A stretch of DNA of 64,000 bases from Rubellicoccus peritrichatus (GTDB lineage Bacteria; Verrucomicrobiota; Verrucomicrobiia; Opitutales; Cerasicoccaceae): assembly GCF_033100135.1 (NCBI RefSeq), contig NZ_CP136920.1, forward strand, positions 4,645,001 to 4,709,000, written 5' to 3'. How positions within the stretch are numbered: the stretch's first letter is position 1; every line of letters starts with the position of its first letter. Under the pieces are notes generated by a model, which saw nothing but the letters and a program-made list of their open reading frames with translations, made no database searches and was not told the DNA's origin. Both the position numbers and the translations under genes were made by a program. Of this stretch, positions 9,341-17,899 are shown piece after piece.

Positions 9341-9891
9341 GTGCCACTGAGGGCAACATGGGAACATTGGAGGGAAACCCACCAGCATCAGCAATTGGCA
9401 TGATCGGCGCCATCTGGGGGATTCTTGGTGTGACCGCCATTATCGGCAGCGCGGTCTGGCGTTTGACGCCCTATGCCATTCATGCTTTCGACTATTCATT
9501 CTCAGTGATGCAATGGGTGGTATTTGTTGGATTTACCATTTTCATGGCGTTCGGCGAAGGTTATCGTGGATTTCAGAAAGCATTTTCCCCGCGTGTCGCC
9601 GCCAGAGCCCTGCATTTATCGAAAAACCCGGTTCCATTGAGGGTGATCTTCGCCCCCTTTTTCTGCATGGGTTTTTTCGGAGCCACCAGGAAGCGAAAGA
9701 TCGTCACCTGGTGTCTAACTACTGGAATCGTGATTTTGGTCATCCTCGTAAGGCAACTGGAGCAACCTTGGCGGGGCATCATCGATTTTGGTGTCGTTCT
9801 GGGACTGGGCTGGGGCATCATTGCCATGTGGATTTTCTGCGCGAAGGCGTTTTTCGGTAGTAAATTCGACCGAGACCCGGAGGTGGCATAA
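9337..9891 (+). CDS. Small multi-pass membrane protein, unknown function
   Basis: A 184-residue protein with about four or five hydrophobic segments: IGMIGAIWGILGVTAIIGSA, VMQWVVFVGFTIFMAF, FAPFFCMGFFG, WCLTTGIVILVILV and DFGVVLGLGWGIIAMWIFCA. It overlaps the coaD stop by four bases, so translation is coupled. The loop GYRGFQKAFSPRVAARAL is basic and probably cytoplasmic. No family was recognised. A weak hairpin with a short T-run lies 12 bp after the stop. The gene is real by coupling and composition; the function is not known. Confidence 0.8.
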   Translation: MSATEGNMGTLEGNPPASAIGMIGAIWGILGVTAIIGSAVWRLTPYAIHAFDYSFSVMQWVVFVGFTIFMAFGEGYRGFQKAFSPRVAARALHLSKNPVPLRVIFAPFFCMGFFGATRKRKIVTWCLTTGIVILVILVRQLEQPWRGIIDFGVVLGLGWGIIAMWIFCAKAFFGSKFDRDPEVA

Positions 9892-9903
9892 CGACCAGAA
9901 CTG

Positions 9904-9924
9904 AGCCTTCGGTTGGCTTTTTCC
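9904..9924 (+). terminator. Weak intrinsic terminator candidate after the coaD operon
   Basis: GAGCC, a 7-base loop, then GGCT followed by five T residues. The four-base stem is short, but the position just after the membrane-protein stop at 9891 is right for the end of the coaD transcript. Confidence 0.35.
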
Positions 9925-9976
9925 ATCGCTATTTGGGCAAATCAAGCCAATCATTAACGGAAATTCACTAAAAACT

Positions 9977-10777
9977 ATGAAAAAGCTACTAATCGGAATT
10001 GGACTTGTCGTCGTCATCGCAATTGCTGTCTGCCTGATCATGCTTGGCAGCATTGCAAGCTCAGTTGTTAAAAGTGCAATCAACACTTATGGGCCTCAAA
10101 TGACTGGAACAGACGTAACAGTCGATAGTGTTTCCATTCAACCTTACATAGGACGTGGCGAAATCAGTGACCTCAAGGTAGCAAACCCGAAAGGATATAG
10201 TAGCCCGGAAGCCTTCACTCTCGAGTCCGTATCGATCAGCCTCTCTCCCAGCTCGTTACTTACAGACACCATCGTTATCAACGAAATCACCATCAGTAAG
10301 CCTGTTTTCGCCTACGAGCGTGAGCTTCTCTCAAGCAACATCAGCACCCTGCTTGATAATATCAAAACAAACACCAAGAAAACAGATAAGGCTGCCTCCG
10401 AAGATGCGGCCGCAGATGGTGACGGAACTCAGAAATCCTTTATCCTTAAGAAGGTTGTTGTGACCGGTGGAGTCGTCAACCTGGGCGTCCTTGGACAATC
10501 AAGCACGGTGAAATTACCGGAAATCAATCTGGAAAGCGTCAGCCCGGAAGGCATTAGCGCAGCAGAAGTAACCCAAAAAGTCCTCGATATCGTCCTGGAA
10601 AAAGTCATGGTCGCTGCAACAAAATTGGCCGTTAATGTCGCCACTGATCCAACTGGGACTGCCCAGGGAGTTACCGATGCAGCCCTCGGCACTGCAAGCG
10701 ATGTCACGAAAAGTGTCACCGGTGCAGTTGAAGGCCTTTTTGGCGGCAAGAAAAGTGACGACGAGAAGAAGGAGTAA
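9977..10777 (+). CDS. AsmA/DUF748-like exported protein
   Basis: A 266-residue protein anchored by an N-terminal hydrophobic segment (MKKLLIGIGLVVVIAIAV). Residues about 35-120 carry the beta-strand pattern VTVDSVSIQPYIGRGEISDLKVANPKGY, then FTLESVSISLSPSSLLTDTIVINEITI, typical of AsmA/DUF748 proteins, which are linked to outer-membrane assembly or lipid transport. The second half (FILKKVVVTGGVVNLGVLG) repeats the style. The C-terminus is Ala/Thr/Val-rich and ends in a charged KKSDDEKKE tail. It is much shorter than full AsmA. It converges with the GH64-like gene with only 12 bp between stops. Confidence 0.7.
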   Translation: MKKLLIGIGLVVVIAIAVCLIMLGSIASSVVKSAINTYGPQMTGTDVTVDSVSIQPYIGRGEISDLKVANPKGYSSPEAFTLESVSISLSPSSLLTDTIVINEITISKPVFAYERELLSSNISTLLDNIKTNTKKTDKAASEDAAADGDGTQKSFILKKVVVTGGVVNLGVLGQSSTVKLPEINLESVSPEGISAAEVTQKVLDIVLEKVMVAATKLAVNVATDPTGTAQGVTDAALGTASDVTKSVTGAVEGLFGGKKSDDEKKE

Positions 10778-10789
10778 GTTCAGGCGAAC

Positions 10790-13234
10790 TTACCTGCGCG
10801 GTGCACCATCAACAAAAGTCCACATGTCAGTGGATACATTGTAGACAAAGGCACCGCCTTCGACACTAAAGACGTATAGCCATGCATTGTCCATGTGACT
10901 GAAGATAAAACGCTCGGTCGAGGGGCTGCCCCAGTACCATGACTGCAGGTTGTGCTGCCAGAACCAGATGCCACCTTCGGTATTTCCCTGTGTGATAAAG
11001 ACCCAACCAAAATCAAAGGCATAAAGAAAATCATCTGACCCGTCATCGTTTTCAAAGAATGTCCCGAGGAAAGGTGAGTCGAAGAAATCTCCTCCCAGAA
11101 ACTCGGCTGGGCCAGCCTCGGTTGCATTCAAAACAACAACAGGTGATGAAAGCTTTGTTCCGACAGGAACATAAGTCACTGCAATGACGGCAGGAACCCC
11201 GGCAGCAAACGGCGACTGATTAGGATTGGTCACAATCACTGACTGCTCATTGTCATACATCGGGAATGATGTCCCACTGATAGTATATTTTGAACTGTCT
11301 CCTACATCGGCTGTGAGACTAAAGCTGGCCTGGCCGGCATAGACAATTCCATCGGAGTTAAAAACCTGGACAACAAAGTCCGTTTCACCTGCATCTGACG
11401 TAGGCCTTGCTGGCGTTCCATTCGAAGTCAGCCACTGGTTGCTTTGTAAAGTCAGCTTGATGTCATCGATCATGACATAATCGATCTCATCTGCCGGATC
11501 ACTGGCATTAAAAGTCACCTGATAAGTATAGGTTCCACTCGTATCTGCAGGCTGCTGATCTGGCGGATTGATCGTAACTGTCCGGTAAGCCGAACGGACA
11601 TCGTTGTTTCCAATTTCTCCGAGAGCAGAAACCTGAAACGCATACGGAATGCCCTGCTCAAGATCATCCAACGTATAGGAAACCGTTCCATCTGCAGCAG
11701 CGACTGGAATACCCGTCAAGAGTTCGGGAACAATCTGCTGAACAACATATCCTGTCGCATTGGAAATGGAATCCCAGGAAAGTGTCGCCGAGTAAGTTAC
11801 CGGACTCGAACCACTATTCTCCATTATGTCGCTGACAGTAACAGCAGGTGCATCCATGCGCGTATCCGGAAGAATTGTTAGGCGCATCGTGTAATTGTCT
11901 TCCAGTGAAACAGCCGGCGATGGCAAACTCCGGTCACTGAATGCAAAGCCATAAGCGTCGGAATTATTATAAATCAAAGCAGCCCATGGATTGTAATACC
12001 CATCATTGGTTGCCCGGGCAGCACCGAATGGTGGCTTGGGTACAACCATGCTGAACCAGTCCTGGGTATCGTCACCATCGACACTACCAAGGTAACCAAA
12101 GTTAATCGCCGAAATAACGTCACGCACGATCGCACTGTAAGTCGTATTGCTATTCTGATCGATGGCAGCTGAAGGAAGCCCGGCGACAGAATAACTAGTG
12201 GAATTCAGCGGCACGCCATAGATATTAAAGTTCAAGTCATCCTCAGGCAGAAGAACGTTCAAAGCAGCATTAGCAGGGACATCAACCGTCACTGGCGCCC
12301 CACCCCCCGAAGGCGTATAAGTGATACTCCCAAGATTACTGACAGGATCACCATTCAAGTCTGTTGTTGTTCCAGTAAGCGCTATGTTGTAATTACCATT
12401 ACCATCACCGGTTAAAGTCGCAGAATAATTATAATCAAAACCATCGGCTGTCCCGATAACAGAGAACGTCGCATTGTTTCCACTGTTTGCATTCACCAGC
12501 CAATGCAGGTAAGCACTGAAATCCGAGTATGGTGCCGGTGACTGGTCGCTAGACTGTTGCACCACTTGCTGAGGCCCCAGGATGCGTATAAACTCCTGTC
12601 CCGTTTGCCATGGTGAGTTCAAATCACCACTGACCAGGGCATAAATCGCGTCCGACAATCCCTCGGTCTGAAAAAGATCGATCAGCGTGGGTGTCGAGGT
12701 GTACATATAGCGTGCGTCAATCGGATCTCCAGTTACCGGTGTGCTGTCAAATAACTCCAGTTGGATTGGAATTCCAAACGAGTCGATCGTCGTCAAATTG
12801 GCCACGCTGTCCTGCCCCGGAATGAAGGTGTACTCCATCTGATCGAAACGGAATGTAGTCGTCGCCGGACTGGGAGCCGGAGTCGTAGGCGTGGACTGAA
12901 TCGCTGTCCCAAACGAAAAGTTCATCACCCCCGAATCAAGGGACGCCACGGTGTATTGATAAATCGGCAGAGTATCTCCTGAGTAAGGTGAAACAATCGT
13001 CCCACTGGCCTTGGTCAAAGTCGAAAGCGCTACAGAGCTAACCGTATCGGTTCCGTCAGCGACCGTCAGGCCAGTGACACTATTATTGGCATTGTTATTT
13101 GCCCGCAGGAGTACGTAAACATCGCTATCGGCAAGCCCAGTGTCATTGACGAGTTCTACCGTCAAATCCGCCCAAACTGGCGAAAGCGTTAAGGTCAGCA
13201 AGGTCAGAAGCGAGAGGAGCCTTTTTCGGTTCAT
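10790..13234 (-). CDS. Secreted GH64-like protein with FN3 region
   Basis: An 814-residue exported protein with signal peptide MNRKRLLSLLTLLTLTLSPVWA. The ATG at 13234 is preferred to the in-frame GTG at 13264. The N-terminal 440 residues match the GH64 beta-1,3-glucanase/thaumatin-like pattern: LTVELVNDTGLADSDVYVLL, FDQMEYTFIPGQDSVANLT, DSFGIPIQLELF, and late NPWAALIYNNSDAYGFAFSD. FN3-like segments follow (ATLSWDSISNATGYVVQQI). The C-terminus is rich in Phe and Trp (GGIWFWQHNLQSWYWGS), a tail type I associate with verrucomicrobial exported proteins. The likely role is a laminarin-type beta-glucan hydrolase or binder. The GH64 call is by motif memory, and the catalytic acids were not verified. 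Confidence 0.65.
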   Translation of the reverse strand: MNRKRLLSLLTLLTLTLSPVWADLTVELVNDTGLADSDVYVLLRANNNANNSVTGLTVADGTDTVSSVALSTLTKASGTIVSPYSGDTLPIYQYTVASLDSGVMNFSFGTAIQSTPTTPAPSPATTTFRFDQMEYTFIPGQDSVANLTTIDSFGIPIQLELFDSTPVTGDPIDARYMYTSTPTLIDLFQTEGLSDAIYALVSGDLNSPWQTGQEFIRILGPQQVVQQSSDQSPAPYSDFSAYLHWLVNANSGNNATFSVIGTADGFDYNYSATLTGDGNGNYNIALTGTTTDLNGDPVSNLGSITYTPSGGGAPVTVDVPANAALNVLLPEDDLNFNIYGVPLNSTSYSVAGLPSAAIDQNSNTTYSAIVRDVISAINFGYLGSVDGDDTQDWFSMVVPKPPFGAARATNDGYYNPWAALIYNNSDAYGFAFSDRSLPSPAVSLEDNYTMRLTILPDTRMDAPAVTVSDIMENSGSSPVTYSATLSWDSISNATGYVVQQIVPELLTGIPVAAADGTVSYTLDDLEQGIPYAFQVSALGEIGNNDVRSAYRTVTINPPDQQPADTSGTYTYQVTFNASDPADEIDYVMIDDIKLTLQSNQWLTSNGTPARPTSDAGETDFVVQVFNSDGIVYAGQASFSLTADVGDSSKYTISGTSFPMYDNEQSVIVTNPNQSPFAAGVPAVIAVTYVPVGTKLSSPVVVLNATEAGPAEFLGGDFFDSPFLGTFFENDDGSDDFLYAFDFGWVFITQGNTEGGIWFWQHNLQSWYWGSPSTERFIFSHMDNAWLYVFSVEGGAFVYNVSTDMWTFVDGAPRR

Positions 13235-13336
13235 GAACAATAATAAGTATGAAGTGAGTGTCACAAAGAAGAGACCTAACAGAGCATTTTATTCCCGGCA
13301 AGCTTCTCGTAAGGCCTAAATCTCACCGATGATGAA

Positions 13337-13420
13337 GCATCCGCGATAGCGGATGTGTCTCCCATGACGGCGAACGTGCCTCCCACGATGGTAAACGCAG
13401 CATCCGCAATGGCCGATGAA
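13337..13420. repeat. Four 21-base units arranged A-B-B'-A'
   Basis: Four adjacent 21-base blocks start at 13337, 13358, 13379 and 13400. The outer two share GCATCCGC and GATG; the inner two share CTCCCA, GATGG/GACGG and AACG. Block A contains the perfect hairpin ATCCGC-GATA-GCGGAT (13339-13354). It sits between the PhyH gene and the GH64-like gene, upstream of the latter. It has no obvious coding role, although one minus-strand frame stays open through it. Confidence 0.45.
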
Positions 13421-13452
13421 ACAACTGCCGAAGCCAGTAAGCTTATCCTACT

Positions 13453-14121
13453 TTATTGATCCCGCTCCTCAACCAGCTTTCCCGTTTCAGCAAAGCGACA
13501 ATTTGCCGCAGACACCTGAAAGGCAAAAGCCCGACGAGGCTTGTCTGTCTTATTCACCTTGCTGTGGTGTAAAGTCTCCCGGTGAAAAATGACAGCATCC
13601 CCGCGTTTCATTGGAGGAACGGACATGGCATTTTCGGGAGTTGCCGCCCTCCGATGGCCTTCGCCTTCATTGAGGTTTGGTTGCCGACCAAGACGATGCG
13701 AACGAGGTGCAATCCACAAACCAGCGTTCTCCGTATTAATATCGTCCAAGGCCACGAAGGCGTTGCACATATGTCCGAGAATGTGAGTGTATTGATTGTC
13801 CTGATGCCATTCGAGTCCTTTTCCGCCAGGCATGACGACGGCATACATTCCAAGCCAAAGCTGAATCGGGCCACCAAGCAGCCGCTCCATCATAGCCGCC
13901 ACACGCTCCGTCTGTAATTCCTGCTGGGCTTCTTGCGCAAACGGCAGCGACTGCCATTTGCGCTCACCTTCCAGAGTTTTCATTTCAGCATCATAGGCAG
14001 CGTTGATATTAAAGACGGCTTGTTCGGAAATAAAAGAGGGCGCCATAAAATAGCCCTCACGATAAAAAGATTCGATATGTTCTTCAGTTAATTCGAACTG
14101 TTGATTAGAGAATTTGATCAT
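13453..14121 (-). CDS. Phytanoyl-CoA dioxygenase (PhyH) family protein 1
   Basis: A 222-residue Fe(II)/2-oxoglutarate oxygenase of the PhyH family. The facial triad is visible: WHQD supplies His106 and Asp108, and the distal histidine lies in FHRETLHHSKVN (about 185), followed by Arg197 that would bind 2-oxoglutarate. SHRLGRQP is also typical. The substrate cannot be told; the family ranges from phytanoyl-CoA to phosphonates, ectoine and small metabolites. The start may be ATG 14121 (MIKFSNQQF) or ATG 14157, and neither has a clear ribosome site. It is divergent from an AraC gene, an arrangement repeated at 16 kb. Confidence 0.85.
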   Translation of the reverse strand: MIKFSNQQFELTEEHIESFYREGYFMAPSFISEQAVFNINAAYDAEMKTLEGERKWQSLPFAQEAQQELQTERVAAMMERLLGGPIQLWLGMYAVVMPGGKGLEWHQDNQYTHILGHMCNAFVALDDINTENAGLWIAPRSHRLGRQPNLNEGEGHRRAATPENAMSVPPMKRGDAVIFHRETLHHSKVNKTDKPRRAFAFQVSAANCRFAETGKLVEERDQ

Positions 14122-14237
14122 AGAATTATTTTCACAAAGATTGATAATTGGCTCCATATAATTAATAAATATGGATTCTTTTGCTTATTCGAGATAACTT
14201 AGATGGATAGAGTGAGCATCTTTTAGACAATTTGAGC

Positions 14238-15038
14238 ATGGATCATTTCTCACAAACAAAGATATTGTTTTGGGGTCATTACCCGGATTGCAAAGCTTGG
14301 GTCGATAAGCGATTTGACGGCTATTATGTCATCAATTACGCCCACTCAGGTTCACTTCAATATGCCTGCGGAGAACATGAACTGAGAACCATCAAAGGCC
14401 CCATCTCCTGGCTCTCCTACCCTGGACCACAAATCCGATTTGGTTGGCCGAAGTTGGATAACTCCTGGGAACATCGTTTCATCGCTTTTTCAGGCTCGGG
14501 AGTTGATTCTTACATTCGCAGCGGTTTGTTTTCAACAAATGACCAAGAGTCAGTCTACCCAATACAGCATCCTGAACGCCTGCGCATAGCATTCGATGAA
14601 CTCATTCAAACTCTGGAGGTAGGAAAAAAAGAAGCTCCCCGAACCATTCATATGCTTGAAGGATTATTGCTTCAACTTCATGAGCAGGATAGACCGGATG
14701 AACATACATCCGCTTTGGAAAAAGGAATCAAAATACTCGCGAACAAGATGGAAGATCACCCGGAAGTTGATTGGGATTTCCAGGTCGAAGCGAAACAACT
14801 AAATATCTCCTACCCACACTTCCGAAGACTTTGGCGTAAGATCAATCGCGATTCACCAAACAATTTCCTGATCAAAGCACGACTCAAGCTCGCCGCGACG
14901 CTCTTGCAAAAAAGTCCCCAATCAATCAAGGAAATCGCCTACAATGTCCAGTTCAGCGATGTTTACTACTTCAACCGCATGTTTAAAAAACATTATAAAA
15001 TTGCTCCCGGCAGATTCCGCGAGGAGACACGATTCTAA
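14238..15038 (+). CDS. AraC-family transcriptional regulator
   Basis: A 266-residue protein. The N-terminal half (1-150) looks like a cupin-type sensor domain (HYPDCKAWVDKRFDGYYVINY, KGPISWLSYPGPQIRFG). The C-terminal 100 residues form the AraC double helix-turn-helix: LNISYPHFRRLWRKINRDSP, then SIKEIAYNVQFSDVYYFNRM and FKKHYKIAPGRFR. ATG 14238 is chosen over the in-frame TTG at 14232. It is divergent from the PhyH gene across about 115 bp and probably controls it and itself. The ligand is unknown. Confidence 0.92.
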   Translation: MDHFSQTKILFWGHYPDCKAWVDKRFDGYYVINYAHSGSLQYACGEHELRTIKGPISWLSYPGPQIRFGWPKLDNSWEHRFIAFSGSGVDSYIRSGLFSTNDQESVYPIQHPERLRIAFDELIQTLEVGKKEAPRTIHMLEGLLLQLHEQDRPDEHTSALEKGIKILANKMEDHPEVDWDFQVEAKQLNISYPHFRRLWRKINRDSPNNFLIKARLKLAATLLQKSPQSIKEIAYNVQFSDVYYFNRMFKKHYKIAPGRFREETRF

Positions 15039-15070
15039 TGTGATGCCACATAAGTTCTTTTCATAAAATA

Positions 15071-15200
15071 TTTAACCGCAGAGAGCGCAGAGCACGCTAG
15101 GGAATTATTTATGATTTAATCCGTAAAGCCATTGTAGGGCAGCCATGTATAAGTCAATTATTACGAATACTCTGCGACCTTTGCCCGCTTTGCGGTTTAA
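15071..15200. repeat. Inverted-repeat element, MITE/REP-like
   Basis: The arms at 15071-15092 (TTTAACCGCAGAGAGCGCAG and two more bases) and 15170-15200 (ending TTTGCGGTTTAA) are imperfect inverted copies sharing TTAACCGCA and CGCAGAG. About 77 bp lie between the arms. It lies between the convergent AraC and PhyH genes. Its style resembles the mobile palindromic intergenic repeats common in many genomes. No coding potential was seen inside. Confidence 0.6.
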
Positions 15201-15243
15201 GTTTCTTACCTGACAATCTTCGAAAACACAGTCTGGTCTGTTG

Positions 15244-16038
15244 TCAAAGAGCGCCTTCCCCAAAGATCACTGGGTAATCATGAGGCTTTTCACGGGAATC
15301 AACAGACGCCTTATCCATGTAACAAATGCTGAACGCCCTGCGTGACTGACTGCTGCGGTTCACATCAGATGCATGAAGCAAATAATTGTGTAAAAAGACA
15401 ACATCGCCAGGCTCCAGTTCAACATAAACAATGTTCTCTGCTGTTGCATATTCTGCAGCTTGCTCGTCAGTTAAAAACCCGGAAGGATGAGACGGATTGA
15501 TCAGACCATTTCGATGAGAAGCAGGTACAATTTGTACGCAGCCGTTCTCCTTTGTCGCCGGATCAAGCGCGCACCAAATGGTCAACTGCGGATCGCGATC
15601 AAGAAAGGTCCAACGATCCTGATGCCAGGGAAGAAACGTTCCACGATTGGCAGGTTTGTTCATGAACATAGCCCTGAAGACAGCAATATCCGCCTCATTG
15701 CCATAGACTTGGCGGCAAGTGCTCTCAAAGAGCGGATGACGCATAAGCTCGAGAAACATTGGGTCGAACTCCAAGTCTTGAATCTTTCGGTAATTCAAAG
15801 TAGCGCCCTTGAACCCTTTTGACTGCTCACCCGCATCTGAGTAATCACCCGTTTCGCTGTCGAGTTGCATCAACATCCTGCCATAGTCGACCCGGGCTTT
15901 GCCCATCATGATGTCATCCAAGCGATTCTGCAAAGATTTCAAAGTAGTTGAATCGATGAGCCCTTTCGCAATGAAGTATCCATCCTCCAGAAAAGACTGC
16001 CATTGCTCGCAGTTAATAGACTGAGTTTCTGTTTCCAT
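15244..16038 (-). CDS. Phytanoyl-CoA dioxygenase (PhyH) family protein 2
   Basis: A 264-residue Fe(II)/2-oxoglutarate oxygenase. WHQD gives His139 and Asp141, and HNYLLHASDVNRSSQSRRAF gives the distal His222 and the 2-oxoglutarate arginine. ALDPATKENGCVQIVPASHR is the standard PhyH central motif. It is only distantly similar to the PhyH gene at 13.5 kb, so it is not a recent duplicate. ATG 16038 (METETQSIN) is preferred; the 30-residue extension to 16128 is unlike the family. It is divergent from an AraC regulator. The substrate is unknown. Confidence 0.87.
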   Translation of the reverse strand: METETQSINCEQWQSFLEDGYFIAKGLIDSTTLKSLQNRLDDIMMGKARVDYGRMLMQLDSETGDYSDAGEQSKGFKGATLNYRKIQDLEFDPMFLELMRHPLFESTCRQVYGNEADIAVFRAMFMNKPANRGTFLPWHQDRWTFLDRDPQLTIWCALDPATKENGCVQIVPASHRNGLINPSHPSGFLTDEQAAEYATAENIVYVELEPGDVVFLHNYLLHASDVNRSSQSRRAFSICYMDKASVDSREKPHDYPVIFGEGAL

Positions 16039-16097
16039 AAGCTTGTGCTGTTGACATCCATTATATTCACTTATTCGAAACAAAAATAGTCCATATA

Positions 16098-17006
16098 GTG
16101 CTTTTTTGTTATAAAAACCGAAACTCAAATCGCTTCGTGCAAAAGTCAGACTCCCTTCCCAATACCCTGAACCAGAGGCAAAGAGACACGATTCGTCTGC
16201 TCTTGGAGCAGTTCCAGGTCGAAATAATATCAGCTGTTTATTGGCGCAATGAAGCGCCCTGGTATCTCGATCTCCGAAAAGTCCATGACAGCTTCTTTCT
16301 TTTTCCTGTGAAAGGAGAATTGCACTTTTACAGCGAAGGACAATGTCACTCGGTCAAGCCTGGTCAGTTCGTCATGCTCGCCGATGGTGTGGAACACGCC
16401 ATAGAATTAAAGGACGGGCATTCCAAATTGGAGCAAATTGCGATTCATGCATACATTCAGAACATCTGGCAAATGCCCTTCCTCAGTCTTTGTCCAAATG
16501 TCATCGGGACATTACCCAATAAGGCATCATGGTTTCTGGAAATGAAAGAGTTCATTCACGTGCTCAATCTGGATAAGGTCTCAGGACAACAATGGGGCGA
16601 AGGCTTAATCAGGCGCTTGCTGATCTCTCAAATCACACAATTTGATCTTAGCATTGCTCAAGAAGTTAAAAATATTGATCCCCGTATTGAAGCCGCAGTC
16701 CTTAAAATACATAACCACTACAAAGACGGCATCATGATTGAACAGTTAGCCGAAGACTGCCGATTGAGCACTGTGCAGTTTCGTAAACTGTTCCTGCGCT
16801 ACACTGGATTAAGCCCCAAGATCTACCTTGAACAGTATCGATTAAAAAAAGCGGCATTTGCACTCAAGAACACAGCTTCCAGCATAAAAAGGATAGCAGC
16901 AGATGTTGCCGGCCTCAACAATGTCCAATACTTCCACGCTGTTTTCAAGAAAGCTTACGGCATGACTCCATCTCAATACCGAAATACCCCAACAGAGGGT
17001 CCTTGA
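16098..17006 (+). CDS. AraC-family transcriptional regulator
   Basis: Up to 302 residues. The N-terminal cupin-like sensor has YFxPVxGELHF style sequence (FLFPVKGELHFYSEGQC, KPGQFVMLADGVEHAIEL). The C-terminal AraC DNA-binding region has IEQLAEDCRLSTVQFRKLFL and IKRIAADVAGLNNVQYFHAV, ending YGMTPSQYR. No ATG is available; GTG at 16098 or GTG at 16137 must be used, so the start is uncertain. It is divergent from PhyH 2. A PanB-like gene begins 95 bp downstream and may be part of the same regulon. Confidence 0.88.
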   Translation: MLFCYKNRNSNRFVQKSDSLPNTLNQRQRDTIRLLLEQFQVEIISAVYWRNEAPWYLDLRKVHDSFFLFPVKGELHFYSEGQCHSVKPGQFVMLADGVEHAIELKDGHSKLEQIAIHAYIQNIWQMPFLSLCPNVIGTLPNKASWFLEMKEFIHVLNLDKVSGQQWGEGLIRRLLISQITQFDLSIAQEVKNIDPRIEAAVLKIHNHYKDGIMIEQLAEDCRLSTVQFRKLFLRYTGLSPKIYLEQYRLKKAAFALKNTASSIKRIAADVAGLNNVQYFHAVFKKAYGMTPSQYRNTPTEGP

Positions 17007-17101
17007 GTGAATTGGGATCATGGCAGAGACAAAAAACGACCGTCACTTGAGATTTTGCGTTTGCTCCCGTTGGCACTCTCAGCTTCCGTAAATGGAATAG
17101 T

Positions 17102-17899
17102 ATGCCAAAGTTAACCATCCACGATCTTTACCAGGCCAAAAAAGAAGGCCGTCAGCTAACCGAAGTCAGAACTGGTGACGTCAATGAAGCCATTGCATGC
17201 GCAGAAGCTGGCGTGGATATCATCATGTGCATGAAGGATGAGTTGGCAGCAATTCGTGCTGCGGTGCCCGACACATTTATCATCTCCGCGAACAAGCTGG
17301 ACCGCCCGCATATAGCCAGTCCGGACCAAGCAATTTCGGCAGGCTTTGAACTTATGAACATGGGTGCCGATGCTATCTATTCAGGAATGAGCATGAAGGT
17401 CGTCGAAGCCATGTCCCGAGAATACATTCCCGTAGTCGGCCATATCGGATTTGTTCCCTACCGCAGCACCTGGCTTGGTGGAACCCGTGCTGTGGGCAAA
17501 ACCGCAAGCGAGGCAATCGGCGTCTATGAAGCAGCAAAAGCCTATCAAGATGCTGGAGCAATTGGTGTGGAAATTGAAATCGTGCCCGCCAAAGTTACTG
17601 AAGAAATTGGTAAGCGACTCGATATCATTCTAATGTCGATGGGAAGTGGCTCTGTTGGGGCAACCGTTCAATATTTATTCGCCACCGACGTGCTTGGCAC
17701 CAACACAGGCCATATTCCACGTCACGCCAAAGTGTATGGCAATCTGGCCAAAGAGGAAGCACGTGTTCAGCAACTACGTGTTGAAGCATTCAAAGCATTT
17801 CAGGATGAAGTTACGGGAGGCGCCTACCCAACAGCAAAGCATAGCTTGAAGATCAAGGATGAGGAATTTGAAAAATTCCTCACGCAACTTCCTAAATAG
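17102..17899 (+). CDS. Diverged PanB-like (ketopantoate hydroxymethyltransferase-fold) protein
   Basis: A 265-residue protein of the PEP/pyruvate-type TIM-barrel superfamily, closest in pattern to PanB: VVGHIGFVPYRSTWLGGTRA aligns with the PanB GHxGLTPQ region, and VEIEIVPAKVTEEIGKRLDI with LECVPVELAKRI. The PanB metal and substrate residues are not conserved: the GDSLG segment is replaced by CMKDE with about 25 residues missing, and the VKIEGG lysine and glutamate are replaced by IYSGMS. It is therefore probably not a pantothenate enzyme. It follows an AraC gene and PhyH genes, suggesting an aldolase or lyase step in an unknown pathway. Confidence 0.7.
   Translation: MPKLTIHDLYQAKKEGRQLTEVRTGDVNEAIACAEAGVDIIMCMKDELAAIRAAVPDTFIISANKLDRPHIASPDQAISAGFELMNMGADAIYSGMSMKVVEAMSREYIPVVGHIGFVPYRSTWLGGTRAVGKTASEAIGVYEAAKAYQDAGAIGVEIEIVPAKVTEEIGKRLDIILMSMGSGSVGATVQYLFATDVLGTNTGHIPRHAKVYGNLAKEEARVQQLRVEAFKAFQDEVTGGAYPTAKHSLKIKDEEFEKFLTQLPK

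Noticed and set aside
13300-13450. CRISPR array suggested by repeated 21-mers
   Set aside because: Units are directly adjacent without unique spacers, degenerate, and there are no cas genes.
17102-17899. Direct assignment as panB
   Set aside because: Key metal- and substrate-binding residues of PanB are replaced and a segment is missing.
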